From positions 1,054,001-1,118,000 of the forward strand of contig NZ_JAEFCB010000001.1 of NCBI RefSeq assembly GCF_016405905.1: DNA of 64,000 bases, in the 5' to 3' direction. This stretch comes from Variovorax sp. IB41 (lineage in GTDB: Bacteria > Pseudomonadota > Gammaproteobacteria > Burkholderiales > Burkholderiaceae_C). Below are positions 33,839 through 42,649 of the stretch, one piece after another (the first letter of the stretch is position 1; each line of letters begins with the position of its first letter). Under the pieces are notes generated by a model that saw only the letters and a program-made list of their open reading frames with translations, was not told where the DNA came from and ran no database searches. Both the position numbers and the translations under genes were made by a program.

Positions 33839-35140
33839 TTATTCCTCGCTCGTCCACTCCACCTGCACGCCCAGGCTGCGCAGGTTCTCCACGAAGCGCG
33901 GATGCGCGCGGCGAATGGGCGTCGCGTTGCGGATCTCCGAGCGCCCCTCGATGCTCGCGGCCACCATGAAGAGCGCGATCGCCACGCGGATGATGTACGG
34001 GCTCTCCACCACCGCCGGCGTCAGCGGATTGCCGCCGAAGGTGATGAGCCGGTGCGGGTCCGACGAGAACACGTGCGCGCCGAACTTGGAGAGCTCGCCG
34101 GTCCAGCCGAGCGCGCCGTCGTACACCTTGTTCCAGAACATCGCGTTGCCCTGCGCGCGCACGCCCAGCGCAATGAAGATGGGCAACAGGTCCACCGGAA
34201 AGTAAGGCCACGGCGCCGCCTCCACCTTGGTGAGCACGTTGCTCGTGAACGGCGTCTGCACCTTCAGCGGGCCGGTGCGGATGGCGCGCGACCAGCCATC
34301 CGCGTGCTCGATGCGCACGCCGAATTTCGCGAAGGTGCGGTCCAGCAGCGGAAAGTTCGCGGGCGCGCTGTTGCGCACGATCACGTCGCCGTCGGTGATC
34401 GCGCCCAGCGCGAGAAAGGTCGTGATCTCGTGGAAGTCTTCGTCGAAGCGGAACTCGCCGCCCGTGAGCGCGCTGCCGCCATGCACCGTCACGCGCGAGG
34501 TGCCGATGCCTTCGATGCGCACGCCGATCATCGCCATGAAGCGGCAGAACTCCTGCACGTGCGGCTCCGAGGCAGCGTTGGTGAGCGTCGAGGTGCCGTC
34601 GGCCGCGGCCGCGCACAGGACGAAGTTCTCGGTGGTCGTGACCGAGGCGTAGTCGAGCCAGTGATCGTTGGGCGTCAGGCGCCCGGCGCTGCGCACGAGC
34701 AGCGACCCCTCGGTGCGCTCCACCTGGCCGCCGAAGCGCTGGAACACCTCCACATGCGGATCGATCTCGCGCACGCCCAGTGTGCAGCCCTTGACGTTGT
34801 CCTCCAGCCGCGCGACGCCAAAGCGCGCCAAGAGCGGCGGCACCAGCATGATCGACGAGCGCATCTCCTCGGGCAGGCGATGCCGCGCGGCGTCGAACGC
34901 GGTTTCGCGGTGGTGCAACTCGAGCGTGCCGGTGGCGTGGTCCATCTGCACGTCGCTGCCGAGGGTGCGGAAGATGTCCAGGATCTTGCGCACGTCGGTG
35001 ATGTCGGGCACGCCGAGCAATCGCAGCGGCTCGTTGGTGAGCAAGGTGGCGCAGAGCACCGGCAGCACGGCGTTCTTGTTGGCGGAGGGGGTGATGCGGC
35101 CGCGAAGCGGCGTGCCGCCGTGCACGATGAGGTTGGACAT
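33839..35140 (-). CDS. MurA-like UDP-N-acetylglucosamine 1-carboxyvinyltransferase paralogue
   Basis: A 433-residue EPT-fold enzyme beginning MSNLIVHGGTPLRGRITPSANKNAVLPVL. It keeps the MurA-type KN pair (ANKNAVLP), the catalytic-loop Cys in VKGCTLGVREID and the Asp in YFPVDLLPIF. MurA adds enolpyruvate to UDP-GlcNAc in peptidoglycan synthesis. The sequence around the Cys loop and the C-terminus (RSEIRNATPIRRAHPRF) departs from typical MurA. Housekeeping murA usually sits in a different neighbourhood in these bacteria, so this may be a second, specialised copy. Confidence 0.75.
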   Translation of the reverse strand: MSNLIVHGGTPLRGRITPSANKNAVLPVLCATLLTNEPLRLLGVPDITDVRKILDIFRTLGSDVQMDHATGTLELHHRETAFDAARHRLPEEMRSSIMLVPPLLARFGVARLEDNVKGCTLGVREIDPHVEVFQRFGGQVERTEGSLLVRSAGRLTPNDHWLDYASVTTTENFVLCAAAADGTSTLTNAASEPHVQEFCRFMAMIGVRIEGIGTSRVTVHGGSALTGGEFRFDEDFHEITTFLALGAITDGDVIVRNSAPANFPLLDRTFAKFGVRIEHADGWSRAIRTGPLKVQTPFTSNVLTKVEAAPWPYFPVDLLPIFIALGVRAQGNAMFWNKVYDGALGWTGELSKFGAHVFSSDPHRLITFGGNPLTPAVVESPYIIRVAIALFMVAASIEGRSEIRNATPIRRAHPRFVENLRSLGVQVEWTSEE

Positions 35141-35682
35141 GGAGGTGCGGAAAAGCGGAGAAAGCGAGCGGAAAACCGGAGAGCCCGGGGGCGGGAAAAG
35201 GTCGCGGACCATCCGCGACCGGGTGAGGGGACTTTAGCCTCGGCGGACGGCAATTTCGAATCGGGAAACTGTAAGAACTTGGTTTGACACCGAGCAATTG
35301 GCGCCGTCTCGCCCTCCCCACAACGACAAATTCGGGGAAATGTCCTATCGCCTTGACATGTGGCAAGTTGTACGATTTCGTATCTCTCGTGACAAGACAA
35401 TGCCTCGCCATGCCCAGGCTCAGTGAAACGGGCGGACTGCGCGCTTCGCGCAGGCACGCCACACCGCCGGCGGGCTGCATCGCCAAGCCGCACAAAACAT
35501 GACCTCTGACCCACGGAGCGTCACGCCTCGAGCGCCAGCTGCGCGCAGAGGCGAACCAAGTCCCGGACCTCGCGCAAGCGGTCGATATCTCTCGCCGAGG
35601 TCCTGACACGGGCTCATGACGAGGTGCGGATTTCGTTCGCTCCTCATTGGGCAATTTATATTTTTTGATGAGGAGCGACAGG
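35141..35682 (+). other. 542-bp intergenic region upstream of the autotransporter
   Basis: No gene is supported here. It is the control region between the divergent MurA-like and autotransporter genes. It contains a 19-bp direct repeat (35469-35487) that recurs just after the autotransporter. The stretch TTTATATTTTTTGATGAGG near 35655 is AT-rich and sits next to the AGGAG ribosome binding site. A GC-rich inverted repeat (CGCGCTTCGCGCAGG) lies at about 35438. Promoter boxes were not resolved. Confidence 0.5.
35469..35487 (+). repeat. 19-bp direct repeat, left of autotransporter gene
   Basis: GGCGGGCTGCATCGCCAAG, identical to 38895-38913. Similarity continues more loosely for ~40 bp downstream of each copy (CGCAC, TGACCT and CGGAGCG occur in both, with small gaps). 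The two copies bracket the autotransporter gene. Confidence 0.8.
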
Positions 35683-38600
35683 ATGAACCTGCATTACAGA
35701 ACAGTGTGGAATGAAGGATTGGGCTGCTGCGTGGCGGCAGCCGAAAACACGAAGGCACCGCGAAGCGGCGGCGCGCAGGGTTCGCGCGGTTCGCGGCGCA
35801 CCGCCACCGCGAGCGCGGCCCTGGCACTCGTTGCAGTGGCCGTCGGCGGCGCAGCGCAGGCCGCGACCTTCAGCGTCGCCAACGAAGCCCAGTTGATCGC
35901 GGCCATCGATGCCGCCAACGCCAGCGCGGACCCGACCTCGGTCATCACCGTCACCAAGGCCTTCACGGTCACGACGCTGCTCCCGCAGATCAAGGCGAAC
36001 GTGACGGTCAATGCCGGCGCCATCGCCACCACCATCGGTTCGGCCGCCGGCGCGTCGCTGGACGTCCAGGCCGGCGCAAGCTACCAGAGCACCGGTGCGA
36101 TACGCGTGGGCAACGCGGCCAACACGAGCGGCACCCTCGTCGCCCAGGGCAGCGGCGCTTCGGTCGCGGGCTCCGTGCTGCAGACCGGGCCCGGGCTGGC
36201 CACCCTCCGCGTGCTGGACGGGGCGAGCGTTGTCACCGCCGGCAACGCGGAGCTGGGCGGCAACAACGCGGCATCCAACAAGGGCGTCACGAACGTGGTG
36301 GTCAGCGGCACCGGCTCCACGCTGAACATCGGCACGGGCTACTACCAGCACGACGGTTCGCTCCAGGCGTCCGGCGGCGCCAAGGTCGAGGCCAACGTGA
36401 TGCAGCTGGGCCTGAGCGTGGGCGATGTGTTCACGGGCGTGGTGACGGGCCCGGGCACCGTCGTCGGAACCCGGTCCGGCATCCTCACGCTGGGCGGCTA
36501 CGGCACGGCGAACGTGACCGTGGGAGACGGCGCGACCATCAAGTCGAACAATGGCGGCTCCATGCTCGTCTTGGCCAGCCAGCCGGGCAGCACCGCCACG
36601 CTGAACATCGGGGCAGCGGCGGGCGACGCACCCGTCGCTCCAGGCCTCGTGAACGCGTTGAGCCTCAACGGCGGCAGCGGCAAGGCGACGCTGAACTTCA
36701 ACCACAACGCCAGCGCCTATGAGTTCGCGGTGCCGATCACCGGATCGGTCGCGGTCAACCAGGTCGGCAGCGGCACGACGGTGCTCACGGGCGCCAACAC
36801 CTACGGCGGCGGCACCAACATCGCCGCGGGCACCCTGCAGGTGGGCAATGGCGGCACCACCGGCTCGTTCTTCGGCAACGTCGCCAACAACGCCGCACTG
36901 GTCGTCAATCGCAAGGATGCCCTCACCCTCTCGGTCAACATCAGCGGCACCGGCACCGTCCAGCAGGTGGGCGCGGGCACCACGACGCTGAACGGAACCA
37001 GCACCTACACCGGCGGCACCACCGTCGAGGCCGGCCGCCTCGTGGCGGGCAGCGCGGGCGCTTTCGCGCAGAACACCGCCTATACGGTCAACGGCGGCAC
37101 GCTGGACCTGGGCACCTGGGACCTCACCACCTCCAACCTCTCGGGCACCGGCGGCACCGTGGCGCTGAACGCCCGGACCCTCACGGCCAACCAGGCCGGC
37201 GACAGCACCTATACGGGCGCCATCACCGGCACGGGCGGCCTCGTCAAGACCGGCGCCGGCGCGCTCACGCTCTCGGGCGGCAGCAAGTACAGCGGCGCCA
37301 CCAACGTGGCCGGCGGCACCTTGCGCGCCGGCGCGGCGAACGTGCTCGCCGGCGCGAGCGCGTTCACCGTCGCCGCGGGCGCCACGCTCGACCTGGCCGG
37401 CAACAGCCAGACCGTCGCCTCGGTGGCCAACGGCGGCACCGTCTCGCTCGCGGGCGCCGCGCCGGGCACCACGCTCACCGTCACCGGCCCATGGGCGGGC
37501 AACGGCGGCACGCTGCGCCTGGGCACGGCGCTCGGCGGCAGCACGAGCGCGAGCGACCGCCTCGTGCTCGACGGCGCCACGGCCATCGCCAGCGGCACGA
37601 CGAACGTGCAGGTCTCCAACCTGGGCGGCCTGGGCGCGCTCACCAGCGGCAACGGCATCGAGGTGATCAGCGCGATCAACGGCGCCACCACCACCGCGCA
37701 GACCAGCAAGAGCGCCTTCGCGCTGGCCGGCGGCCACGTGGACGCGGGCGCCTACGAGTACCGGCTGCACGCGGCCGATGCGAGCGGCGCGGGCGAGAAC
37801 TGGTACCTGCGCTCGACGATCACCGTCACGCCGCCGGTGGACCCGGGCAATCCGGGCTCGCCCGACACGCCCGTTTCACCCGTTTCGCCGGTTTCGCCGG
37901 TTTCGCCCATCGTCATCCCGACCTACCGCGCCGAAGCCTCGCTCTACGCGGCGCTGCCAAGCCAATTGCGCCAGGGGAACCTCGCGATGCTGGGCGATTT
38001 GCGCAAGCGCGTGGGCGATGACGACGTGAAAGGCACCGCCGCGACATCGACCGGTTCGGACCGCCGCGCATGGGCGCGCGTGCTCTCGACCGACATCGAC
38101 ATCCAGCAAGGCGGCACCGTCTCGCCGACCAGCAAAGGTCGTCTCACGGGCTTCCAAGCGGGCACGGATCTGCTGGCCACGTCGAACGTGCGCGCCGGCC
38201 TCTACGTCGGCCAGCTCGATGGCGATGCAACGGTCAACGGCTTCGCGAGCGGCGTGAGCAACCTTCGCACCGGCCGCAACGACCTGCGCAGCCAGTACGT
38301 CGGTGTCTACGGCACCTTCACCGCCGACAGCGGCCTCTATGCCGACGTCGTGGTGCAGTCCGGCCGCCATCGCTACACGGTCGAGCCGATGCTCGGCGCG
38401 GGTGTTGGCGGCAAGGGCAACAGCTTGCTGGGCTCCATCGAAGTCGGCCAGGCGTTCGCATTGGGCGGAACCGGTTGGAGCATCGAGCCGCAACTGCAGC
38501 TGATCCACCAGCACATGGACCTGAGCGATTCCGCCATCCTCGGCGCGGTCGTGCAGCCCGATGCCGACAGCGGCTGGATCGCGCGCGCAGGCGTTCGCGT

Positions 38601-38889
38601 CAAGGGCCAGATCGACACCGGCATGGGCGCCCTTCAGCCCTACGGCCGCTTCAATGTCTACAGGACATCGAGCGGCGCGGACATCGCCCGTTTCGTCAAC
38701 GGCGCGACGCGCACCGACATCGCAGCACCCACCGGCGGCACCAGCACCGAGCTGGCCGGCGGCTTCACGCTGGCGCTCGGCCAGACGACCAGCCTCTACG
38801 GCGAAGTCGGCAAGCTGTGGTCCTCGGGCGGCGACGCCAAGGTCAAGAGCTCGATCAACGGCTCGCTGGGCGTTCGCGTGAAGTGGTGA
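35683..38889 (+). CDS. Type Va autotransporter (large outer-membrane/secreted adhesin-like protein)
   Basis: A 1068-residue autotransporter. The N-terminus starts with an extended signal region (MNLHYRTVWNEGLGCCVAA), the ESPR type typical of large beta- and gamma-proteobacterial autotransporters, followed by a hydrophobic signal. The passenger (residues ~60-720) is built of autotransporter-associated beta-strand repeats (GGTNIAAGTLQVGNGG and YTGGTTVEAGRLVAGSAG). A Pro/Ser linker (PVSPVSPVSP) precedes a ~300-residue beta barrel ending in VRVKW. Start chosen for AGGAG and the ESPR motif. It likely forms a surface adhesin; the ligand is unknown. A 19-bp direct repeat flanks the gene. Confidence 0.93.
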   Translation: MNLHYRTVWNEGLGCCVAAAENTKAPRSGGAQGSRGSRRTATASAALALVAVAVGGAAQAATFSVANEAQLIAAIDAANASADPTSVITVTKAFTVTTLLPQIKANVTVNAGAIATTIGSAAGASLDVQAGASYQSTGAIRVGNAANTSGTLVAQGSGASVAGSVLQTGPGLATLRVLDGASVVTAGNAELGGNNAASNKGVTNVVVSGTGSTLNIGTGYYQHDGSLQASGGAKVEANVMQLGLSVGDVFTGVVTGPGTVVGTRSGILTLGGYGTANVTVGDGATIKSNNGGSMLVLASQPGSTATLNIGAAAGDAPVAPGLVNALSLNGGSGKATLNFNHNASAYEFAVPITGSVAVNQVGSGTTVLTGANTYGGGTNIAAGTLQVGNGGTTGSFFGNVANNAALVVNRKDALTLSVNISGTGTVQQVGAGTTTLNGTSTYTGGTTVEAGRLVAGSAGAFAQNTAYTVNGGTLDLGTWDLTTSNLSGTGGTVALNARTLTANQAGDSTYTGAITGTGGLVKTGAGALTLSGGSKYSGATNVAGGTLRAGAANVLAGASAFTVAAGATLDLAGNSQTVASVANGGTVSLAGAAPGTTLTVTGPWAGNGGTLRLGTALGGSTSASDRLVLDGATAIASGTTNVQVSNLGGLGALTSGNGIEVISAINGATTTAQTSKSAFALAGGHVDAGAYEYRLHAADASGAGENWYLRSTITVTPPVDPGNPGSPDTPVSPVSPVSPVSPIVIPTYRAEASLYAALPSQLRQGNLAMLGDLRKRVGDDDVKGTAATSTGSDRRAWARVLSTDIDIQQGGTVSPTSKGRLTGFQAGTDLLATSNVRAGLYVGQLDGDATVNGFASGVSNLRTGRNDLRSQYVGVYGTFTADSGLYADVVVQSGRHRYTVEPMLGAGVGGKGNSLLGSIEVGQAFALGGTGWSIEPQLQLIHQHMDLSDSAILGAVVQPDADSGWIARAGVRVKGQIDTGMGALQPYGRFNVYRTSSGADIARFVNGATRTDIAAPTGGTSTELAGGFTLALGQTTSLYGEVGKLWSSGGDAKVKSSINGSLGVRVKW

Positions 38890-38894
38890 ACGCA

Positions 38895-38913
38895 GGCGGG
38901 CTGCATCGCCAAG
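38895..38913 (+). repeat. 19-bp direct repeat, right of autotransporter gene
   Basis: Identical to the 19 bp at 35469-35487. It starts 5 bp after the autotransporter stop codon. Confidence 0.8.
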
Positions 38914-38980
38914 GCGCACTGCAGCACGCCTGACCTGCGGAGCGCGCGGCCCCTGGCGCGAGCGCTTGCAGGTCTACGGC

Positions 38981-39259
38981 CTACGAATGGCAGGCCCGAT
39001 GCCCCGCTTCGGAATCGGGGCCTGCACTCACGAGTTCCCGCGCCTGCGATTGGCGCGCCGGCGTCACCGTGTCGCGCCGCAAGCTCCAGATGCATGCGCA
39101 AAGCCGGAGCAATCCCTCGACCTGGACGGCGTACAGATCGTCCTGCGGGTCTTGCTCGGCGATCAGTTTGGCGATGTGGTCGATGGCGTCTCCGGGATGA
39201 AAGCCGAGCCCTGAGCGCGCCATGTCCATGGCGGTAACTAGTACTTCTGTTTTTTGCAT
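38981..39259 (-). CDS. Small hypothetical protein
   Basis: A 92-residue protein beginning MQKTEVLVTAMDMARSG, with a coherent amphipathic composition (HPGDAIDHIAKLIAEQDPQDDLYAVQVEGLLRL). Codon positions look coding, unlike the arginine-rich shadows around it. No family was recognised and no partner gene is evident. A longer upstream frame is not supported because it runs through low-complexity shadow sequence and the next gene. Confidence 0.5.
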   Translation of the reverse strand: MQKTEVLVTAMDMARSGLGFHPGDAIDHIAKLIAEQDPQDDLYAVQVEGLLRLCACIWSLRRDTVTPARQSQARELVSAGPDSEAGHRACHS

Positions 39260-39439
39260 GCGCAAGTGTGGTTTCCGGAATGAAACAGCATTGGTACTCA
39301 AATTCGCAGAGGCTGTACTAATTTGCGATTTCAGGCGGCAACTGCCCCGTTCCGAGGTCGTACGTCGTAGCACGAACGCGGTATTGCAGGGAACCCACCC
39401 CCTGGGATGTACTGGCCACCAAGATACAAGGAGTGTTCG

Positions 39440-39685
39440 ATGACCAGGGCTACCTTTCACAAAGCAACGGCAACCTTGAAAGTGCCGTTCCACACCGACC
39501 CGGACACCGAGTTGGCGGCCCTGCGCATCGCAGGCATCCCGGTCGACGACCGGGGCCTCGCGACCACGGGCTTTCTGCACATGAGGACCACCGCGGGCTA
39601 CCGTTCCCGCATCTTCCGGTGGTTTGCCGATGCCGATGCCAAAGGCTTGCGCGCAAGCCCCGCGACCCTGGGAGACGGTCGCTGA
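39440..39685 (+). CDS. Small hypothetical protein
   Basis: An 81-residue, mildly basic, soluble protein (FHKATATLKVPFHTDPDTELAALRIAGIPVDD and GYRSRIFRWFADADAKG). It has a good ribosome binding site (AGGAG) and codon positions that look coding. It is divergent from the previous small gene with a 180-bp gap. No family was recognised. Confidence 0.5.
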   Translation: MTRATFHKATATLKVPFHTDPDTELAALRIAGIPVDDRGLATTGFLHMRTTAGYRSRIFRWFADADAKGLRASPATLGDGR

Positions 39686-39807
39686 AACCTGCAGACTGTC
39701 CATGCAGGTGGACAGTCATGACAGGGATTCGGGCTTTTTCTTCTTCTTTCGTCTCCCTATCATTGGCATCTGATTTATGCCATTGATCATCGATATTGGA
39801 GAGAAAA

Positions 39808-40209
39808 GTGAGCAAACCCGAATTCTTCGTCACCCCTGGCTATGGACAGCAATTCCGAGACAGGTTGCATTATTCCCAAGCCGTCAAGATCGGCAATCGC
39901 GTGGAAATTTCAGGCCAGGGCGGCTGGAATGACGAGCTGCAATTCCCCGAATCCCTCGAAGAAGAAATTGCGCAGACATTCCGAAATGTGGAACGGACGC
40001 TGGCCGCCGCCGGCGCCAGCTGGGAGCATGTCGTTCACGTCAATTCGTACCACGTCGGCGGATTTCCTGACGAGGTGAACGAGACGATTTCCAGGCTTTA
40101 TCGCCTATACATGCCCAACCATGCGCCCATCTGGACGGAATTGGGCGTCGAGGCCCTCGCACACCCGGACATGCACATTGAAATTCGCGTGACCGCAATT
40201 ATTCCGTAA
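39808..40209 (+). CDS. RidA-family protein
   Basis: A 133-residue protein of the Rid/YjgF family: trimeric proteins that deaminate reactive enamine/imine intermediates or bind small molecules. Family segments include YSQAVKIGNRVEISGQGGWND, FRNVERTLAAAGASWEHVVHVNSY and a C-terminal EIRVTAIIP. The start is GTG with GGAGAG at the right distance; a TTG four codons upstream is possible. The gene is lower in GC than most neighbours. It converges with the LysR gene and their ends overlap by 11 bp. Confidence 0.85.
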   Translation: MSKPEFFVTPGYGQQFRDRLHYSQAVKIGNRVEISGQGGWNDELQFPESLEEEIAQTFRNVERTLAAAGASWEHVVHVNSYHVGGFPDEVNETISRLYRLYMPNHAPIWTELGVEALAHPDMHIEIRVTAIIP

Positions 40210-41107
40210 TAAGCAGATCGCCTCCGAATTTCTGAATCACCCAATCGGCGAACGCCTTCAACCGGGCGTTCTGATGCCGGTTGGGTGGATAAAGAACATG
40301 AAAAGGCATTGCCGGCCGTGACCAATCTTCCAGCACCGGGACCAATTGGCCCGCGTCCAGATAGGGCTGGACGACGCGCCTGAAATGCTGCCCGACGCCC
40401 AGGCCCGCGAGCAGCATCTCCTTCAGGCCCTCGCCCTCGTTGGCCGAGAATACGCAATTGCCGATTTCGAATCGCTCATTGCCGCGCTCGAATACCAATA
40501 GCTCCGGCTTCCCGGTCGCGGCAAAGAAATAACACGCCGCGTCGTGATGCGATTGAAGATCTTCGGGAGAAGACGGAATTCCCTTGCGCTCCAAATAGGC
40601 CGGCGCTGCGCAGGTCAGGTATTGAAGCTCGGTCACCTTGCGCCCGATCATCGCCATATCGCCCAACTTGCCAGCGCGAATGACGCAATCCACGCCCTCT
40701 TCCACGATATTCAAGGGCCGGTCGCTGATTCCCACGGCGACGGTGATATCCGGGTATTGGTGGTGAAAATCCGCTAGTTCTGGAATCAGCAGGCCATTGG
40801 CAAATGATGCGGGCACGTCGATTCTCAAATGCCCGCTCGGGTTGAGTTTTTTTCCCCGTACCGCACTTTCCACCGAATCCATTTTGGCAATCCAGCGCAT
40901 GGCGTGCTCGTAATATTCCAGACCGTCCGACGTGGGCGCCACGGCGCGCGTGGTCCGCTGCATCAATTTGATGCCCAGGTGCTTTTCAAGATCGGTGATC
41001 AGCTTGCTGACCGTGGAGCGCGGCAGCGCCAATTGATCGGCGGTCCGGCTGAAGGAGCCGGTCTCCACGACGCGCACAAAGGCCCGCATGGCCAGAAGTT
41101 GATTCAC
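40199..41107 (-). CDS. LysR-family transcriptional regulator
   Basis: A 302-residue regulator. The N-terminal helix-turn-helix (MNQLLAMRAFVRVVETGSFSRTADQLALPRSTVSKLITDLEKHLG) and periplasmic-binding-protein-like effector domain are of the usual LysR type. The subfamily resembles the CrgA/AaeR group with an R at 'MQRTTRAVAPTSDG'. It converges with the RidA gene rather than facing it, so its target is not obvious. GC is moderate. Confidence 0.9.
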   Translation of the reverse strand: MNQLLAMRAFVRVVETGSFSRTADQLALPRSTVSKLITDLEKHLGIKLMQRTTRAVAPTSDGLEYYEHAMRWIAKMDSVESAVRGKKLNPSGHLRIDVPASFANGLLIPELADFHHQYPDITVAVGISDRPLNIVEEGVDCVIRAGKLGDMAMIGRKVTELQYLTCAAPAYLERKGIPSSPEDLQSHHDAACYFFAATGKPELLVFERGNERFEIGNCVFSANEGEGLKEMLLAGLGVGQHFRRVVQPYLDAGQLVPVLEDWSRPAMPFHVLYPPNRHQNARLKAFADWVIQKFGGDLLITE

Positions 41108-41163
41108 CGTCGCCCGCCTGTTTCATTGTTCACAGGCCTGCACAGTACCTCATCGGCGCGGAT

Positions 41164-41490
41164 TCACCGAGCTTCCCATTCGGCCATCCACGATTCGACG
41201 CGCAGCTTGACGCGCCGCAGGGCTTCGGTGCGCTCGTTCGCGAGGCTGGCCAGCGTGAGATGGCACATGTCCACGCCGTGGCGCCGCAGCAAGCCGATGC
41301 CGCCGAAATCGCCGTCGGTGTTGCGGCTCAGGCGGAGTTCGAAAACCCAGCCGATCGGCAGCAACGGGCCGCATTCCAGCCCCAGGTCTGTGTTCAAGAA
41401 GTCCCTTTCGCCGTCCGTGGGACTGTTGTGCGGTCCAGCATAGGCCGCAAGTGCGCCGCATGTCTCGGGGAAACCCCTTCGGCGGTCCAT
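41164..41490 (-). CDS. Hypothetical protein
   Basis: A 108-residue soluble protein with a plausible codon pattern (TDLGLECGPLLPIGWVFELRLSRNTDGDFGGIGLLRRHGVDMCHLTLASLANERTEALRRVK is spread over residues ~34-95). No signal peptide or membrane helix. It overlaps no other supported gene and is divergent from the repressor gene. No family was recognised, so it may be a small conserved accessory gene. Confidence 0.45.
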   Translation of the reverse strand: MDRRRGFPETCGALAAYAGPHNSPTDGERDFLNTDLGLECGPLLPIGWVFELRLSRNTDGDFGGIGLLRRHGVDMCHLTLASLANERTEALRRVKLRVESWMAEWEAR

Positions 41491-41504
41491 CTTTGCTTGC
41501 CAGA

Positions 41505-41532
41505 TTTCCTATCCCGGATTTATTTTCTATCT
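41505..41532. promoter_or_regulatory. TTTCTATC motifs upstream of the LexA/CI-like gene
   Basis: TTTCCTATCC and TTTTCTATCT occur 18 bp apart just upstream of the repressor gene. The motif recurs downstream at 42215-42252. An operator for the repressor is inferred. Confidence 0.4.
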
Positions 41533-41556
41533 GTTCGTGAGCCTAGCCTCTGCACG

Positions 41557-42174
41557 ATGAGCATCCACAGACTTATCCGAGAAGGGCGCCGGCGACTCGG
41601 ATTGAGCGAGCAGCAATTCGCTGACGCTGTCGGGGTCAGCCGGGGTGCCGTCCAGCAATGGGAAAAACCGGGCGGCACAGCGCCCAAGCGCAGCAACCAG
41701 CCGCGGGTTGCCGAACTGCTCGGCGTGTCCGTGGTGGAGCTTCTGTCCGGCGGCTCCAACACCAGCCCGGGCGTGGACGTGCGCGCCGAGGTGCCGCTGG
41801 TCTCCGAGGTGGAGGCCGGCAACTACACCGTCATCGACAACTTCAAGCCCAAGGGCCAGTTCGAGACCGTGCCCGTCACGGTGCCCATCAAGCGCCACAC
41901 CTACGCGCTGCGCGTGCACGGGGACAGCATGGTGAGCGAGACCGGCGACTCGTTTCCCGACGGCTCGATCGTCATCGTGGAGCCCGAGATGGAGGCGCTG
42001 CCGGGCGACTACGTCATTGCCCTGAACGACAGCAACCAGACCACCTTCAAGCAGCTGGTGAAAGACGGCGGCGAGTACTACCTGCGGCCGCTGAACAGCC
42101 GCTACCCCATCAAGCCGCTGGGCAAGGCCTTCGTCATCGGCGTCGTGCGCGAGTTCACCAAGCGATTTCGCTGA
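41557..42174 (+). CDS. LexA/CI-like repressor (XRE helix-turn-helix plus S24 peptidase domain)
   Basis: A 205-residue regulator. The N-terminal XRE motif (REGRRRLGLSEQQFADAVGVSRGAVQQWEK) is followed by an S24 domain: a cleavage-region segment, the catalytic Ser in VHGDSMVSE and the Lys in the TTFKQLV strand. Such proteins repress until self-cleavage or a ligand signal relieves them. TTTCTATC motifs lie on both sides. No phage genes are near, so it may be a chromosomal or element-borne regulator, possibly of the next small gene. Confidence 0.85.
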   Translation: MSIHRLIREGRRRLGLSEQQFADAVGVSRGAVQQWEKPGGTAPKRSNQPRVAELLGVSVVELLSGGSNTSPGVDVRAEVPLVSEVEAGNYTVIDNFKPKGQFETVPVTVPIKRHTYALRVHGDSMVSETGDSFPDGSIVIVEPEMEALPGDYVIALNDSNQTTFKQLVKDGGEYYLRPLNSRYPIKPLGKAFVIGVVREFTKRFR

Positions 42175-42214
42175 CCTCGCCTGCAAGGGTTTTGGATTGC
42201 GATGCCGTTCTTTT

Positions 42215-42252
42215 GGGGATAGATTCATCCGAGGGGGAATATTTTTCTATCC
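42215..42252. promoter_or_regulatory. Inverted pair of TTTCTATC motifs downstream of the repressor gene
   Basis: GGGGATAGAT and TTTTCTATCC face each other, with 18 bp between them. The motif is the one upstream of the repressor gene. This dyad lies 52 bp before a small hypothetical gene and could be its operator. Confidence 0.4.
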
Positions 42253-42303
42253 AGAGCCCATCGAATCGCGGTCGCAACCTCAGGTCCGCCGCGGCGGCAC
42301 CAC

Positions 42304-42567
42304 ATGGCCATTCAGAGCGAAGAGCACAGGATCAGCTATCTCTCCTGGGACATCGTGATCCGGTTGACGGTGGTCCGGGCAGGCGAATGTGTCGCCGGCC
42401 ACGCCGACCTGCATCGGGACGGAGACCACCGGTGCCGGCTGGTCCTGGCGACCATCCTTTCCGACCCGGCTGAAATGATCGTCCAGCTCGAGGCCAAGGC
42501 CCGGGGCTATGTTGACGATTGGCAGAACAGGCCTTCGGCGAGCGGTACGCCGGCCGGCCTGCCCTGA
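42304..42567 (+). CDS. Small hypothetical protein downstream of the repressor
   Basis: An 87-residue protein with a beta-strand-rich start (RISYLSWDIVIRLTVVRAGECVAGHADLHRDGDHR) and a helical end (EMIVQLEAKARGYVDDWQN). No ribosome binding site is clear. A possible operator lies upstream. Uncertain; the codon pattern is moderately coding-like. Confidence 0.4.
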   Translation: MAIQSEEHRISYLSWDIVIRLTVVRAGECVAGHADLHRDGDHRCRLVLATILSDPAEMIVQLEAKARGYVDDWQNRPSASGTPAGLP

Positions 42568-42649
42568 ACTTGCCGGGCGCGGACGCTCCCGCTTCACCTG
42601 ACCTTGCTGAATTGATCTGGAGCGGGCGCACGCACGCCCCCTTCGGCCC

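Noticed and set aside
33311..35287. A 658-codon frame antisense to the MurA-like gene
   Set aside because: Composition is typical of reversed GC-rich coding sequence; no domain is visible; the MurA-like frame has clear motifs.
35284..35502. A 72-codon frame upstream of the autotransporter
   Set aside because: No ribosome binding site, mixed composition, and it runs into the 19-bp repeat; no domain.
35656..37770. A 704-codon frame antisense to the autotransporter passenger
   Set aside because: Repetitive Gly/Ala/Arg-rich sequence reflecting the repeated passenger in reverse; no independent start signal.
37872..37914. Short tandem repeat TTTCGCCGG (9 bp) that could be taken for an array
   Set aside because: It lies in frame within the autotransporter and encodes the Pro-Val-Ser linker; too short and regular for CRISPR.
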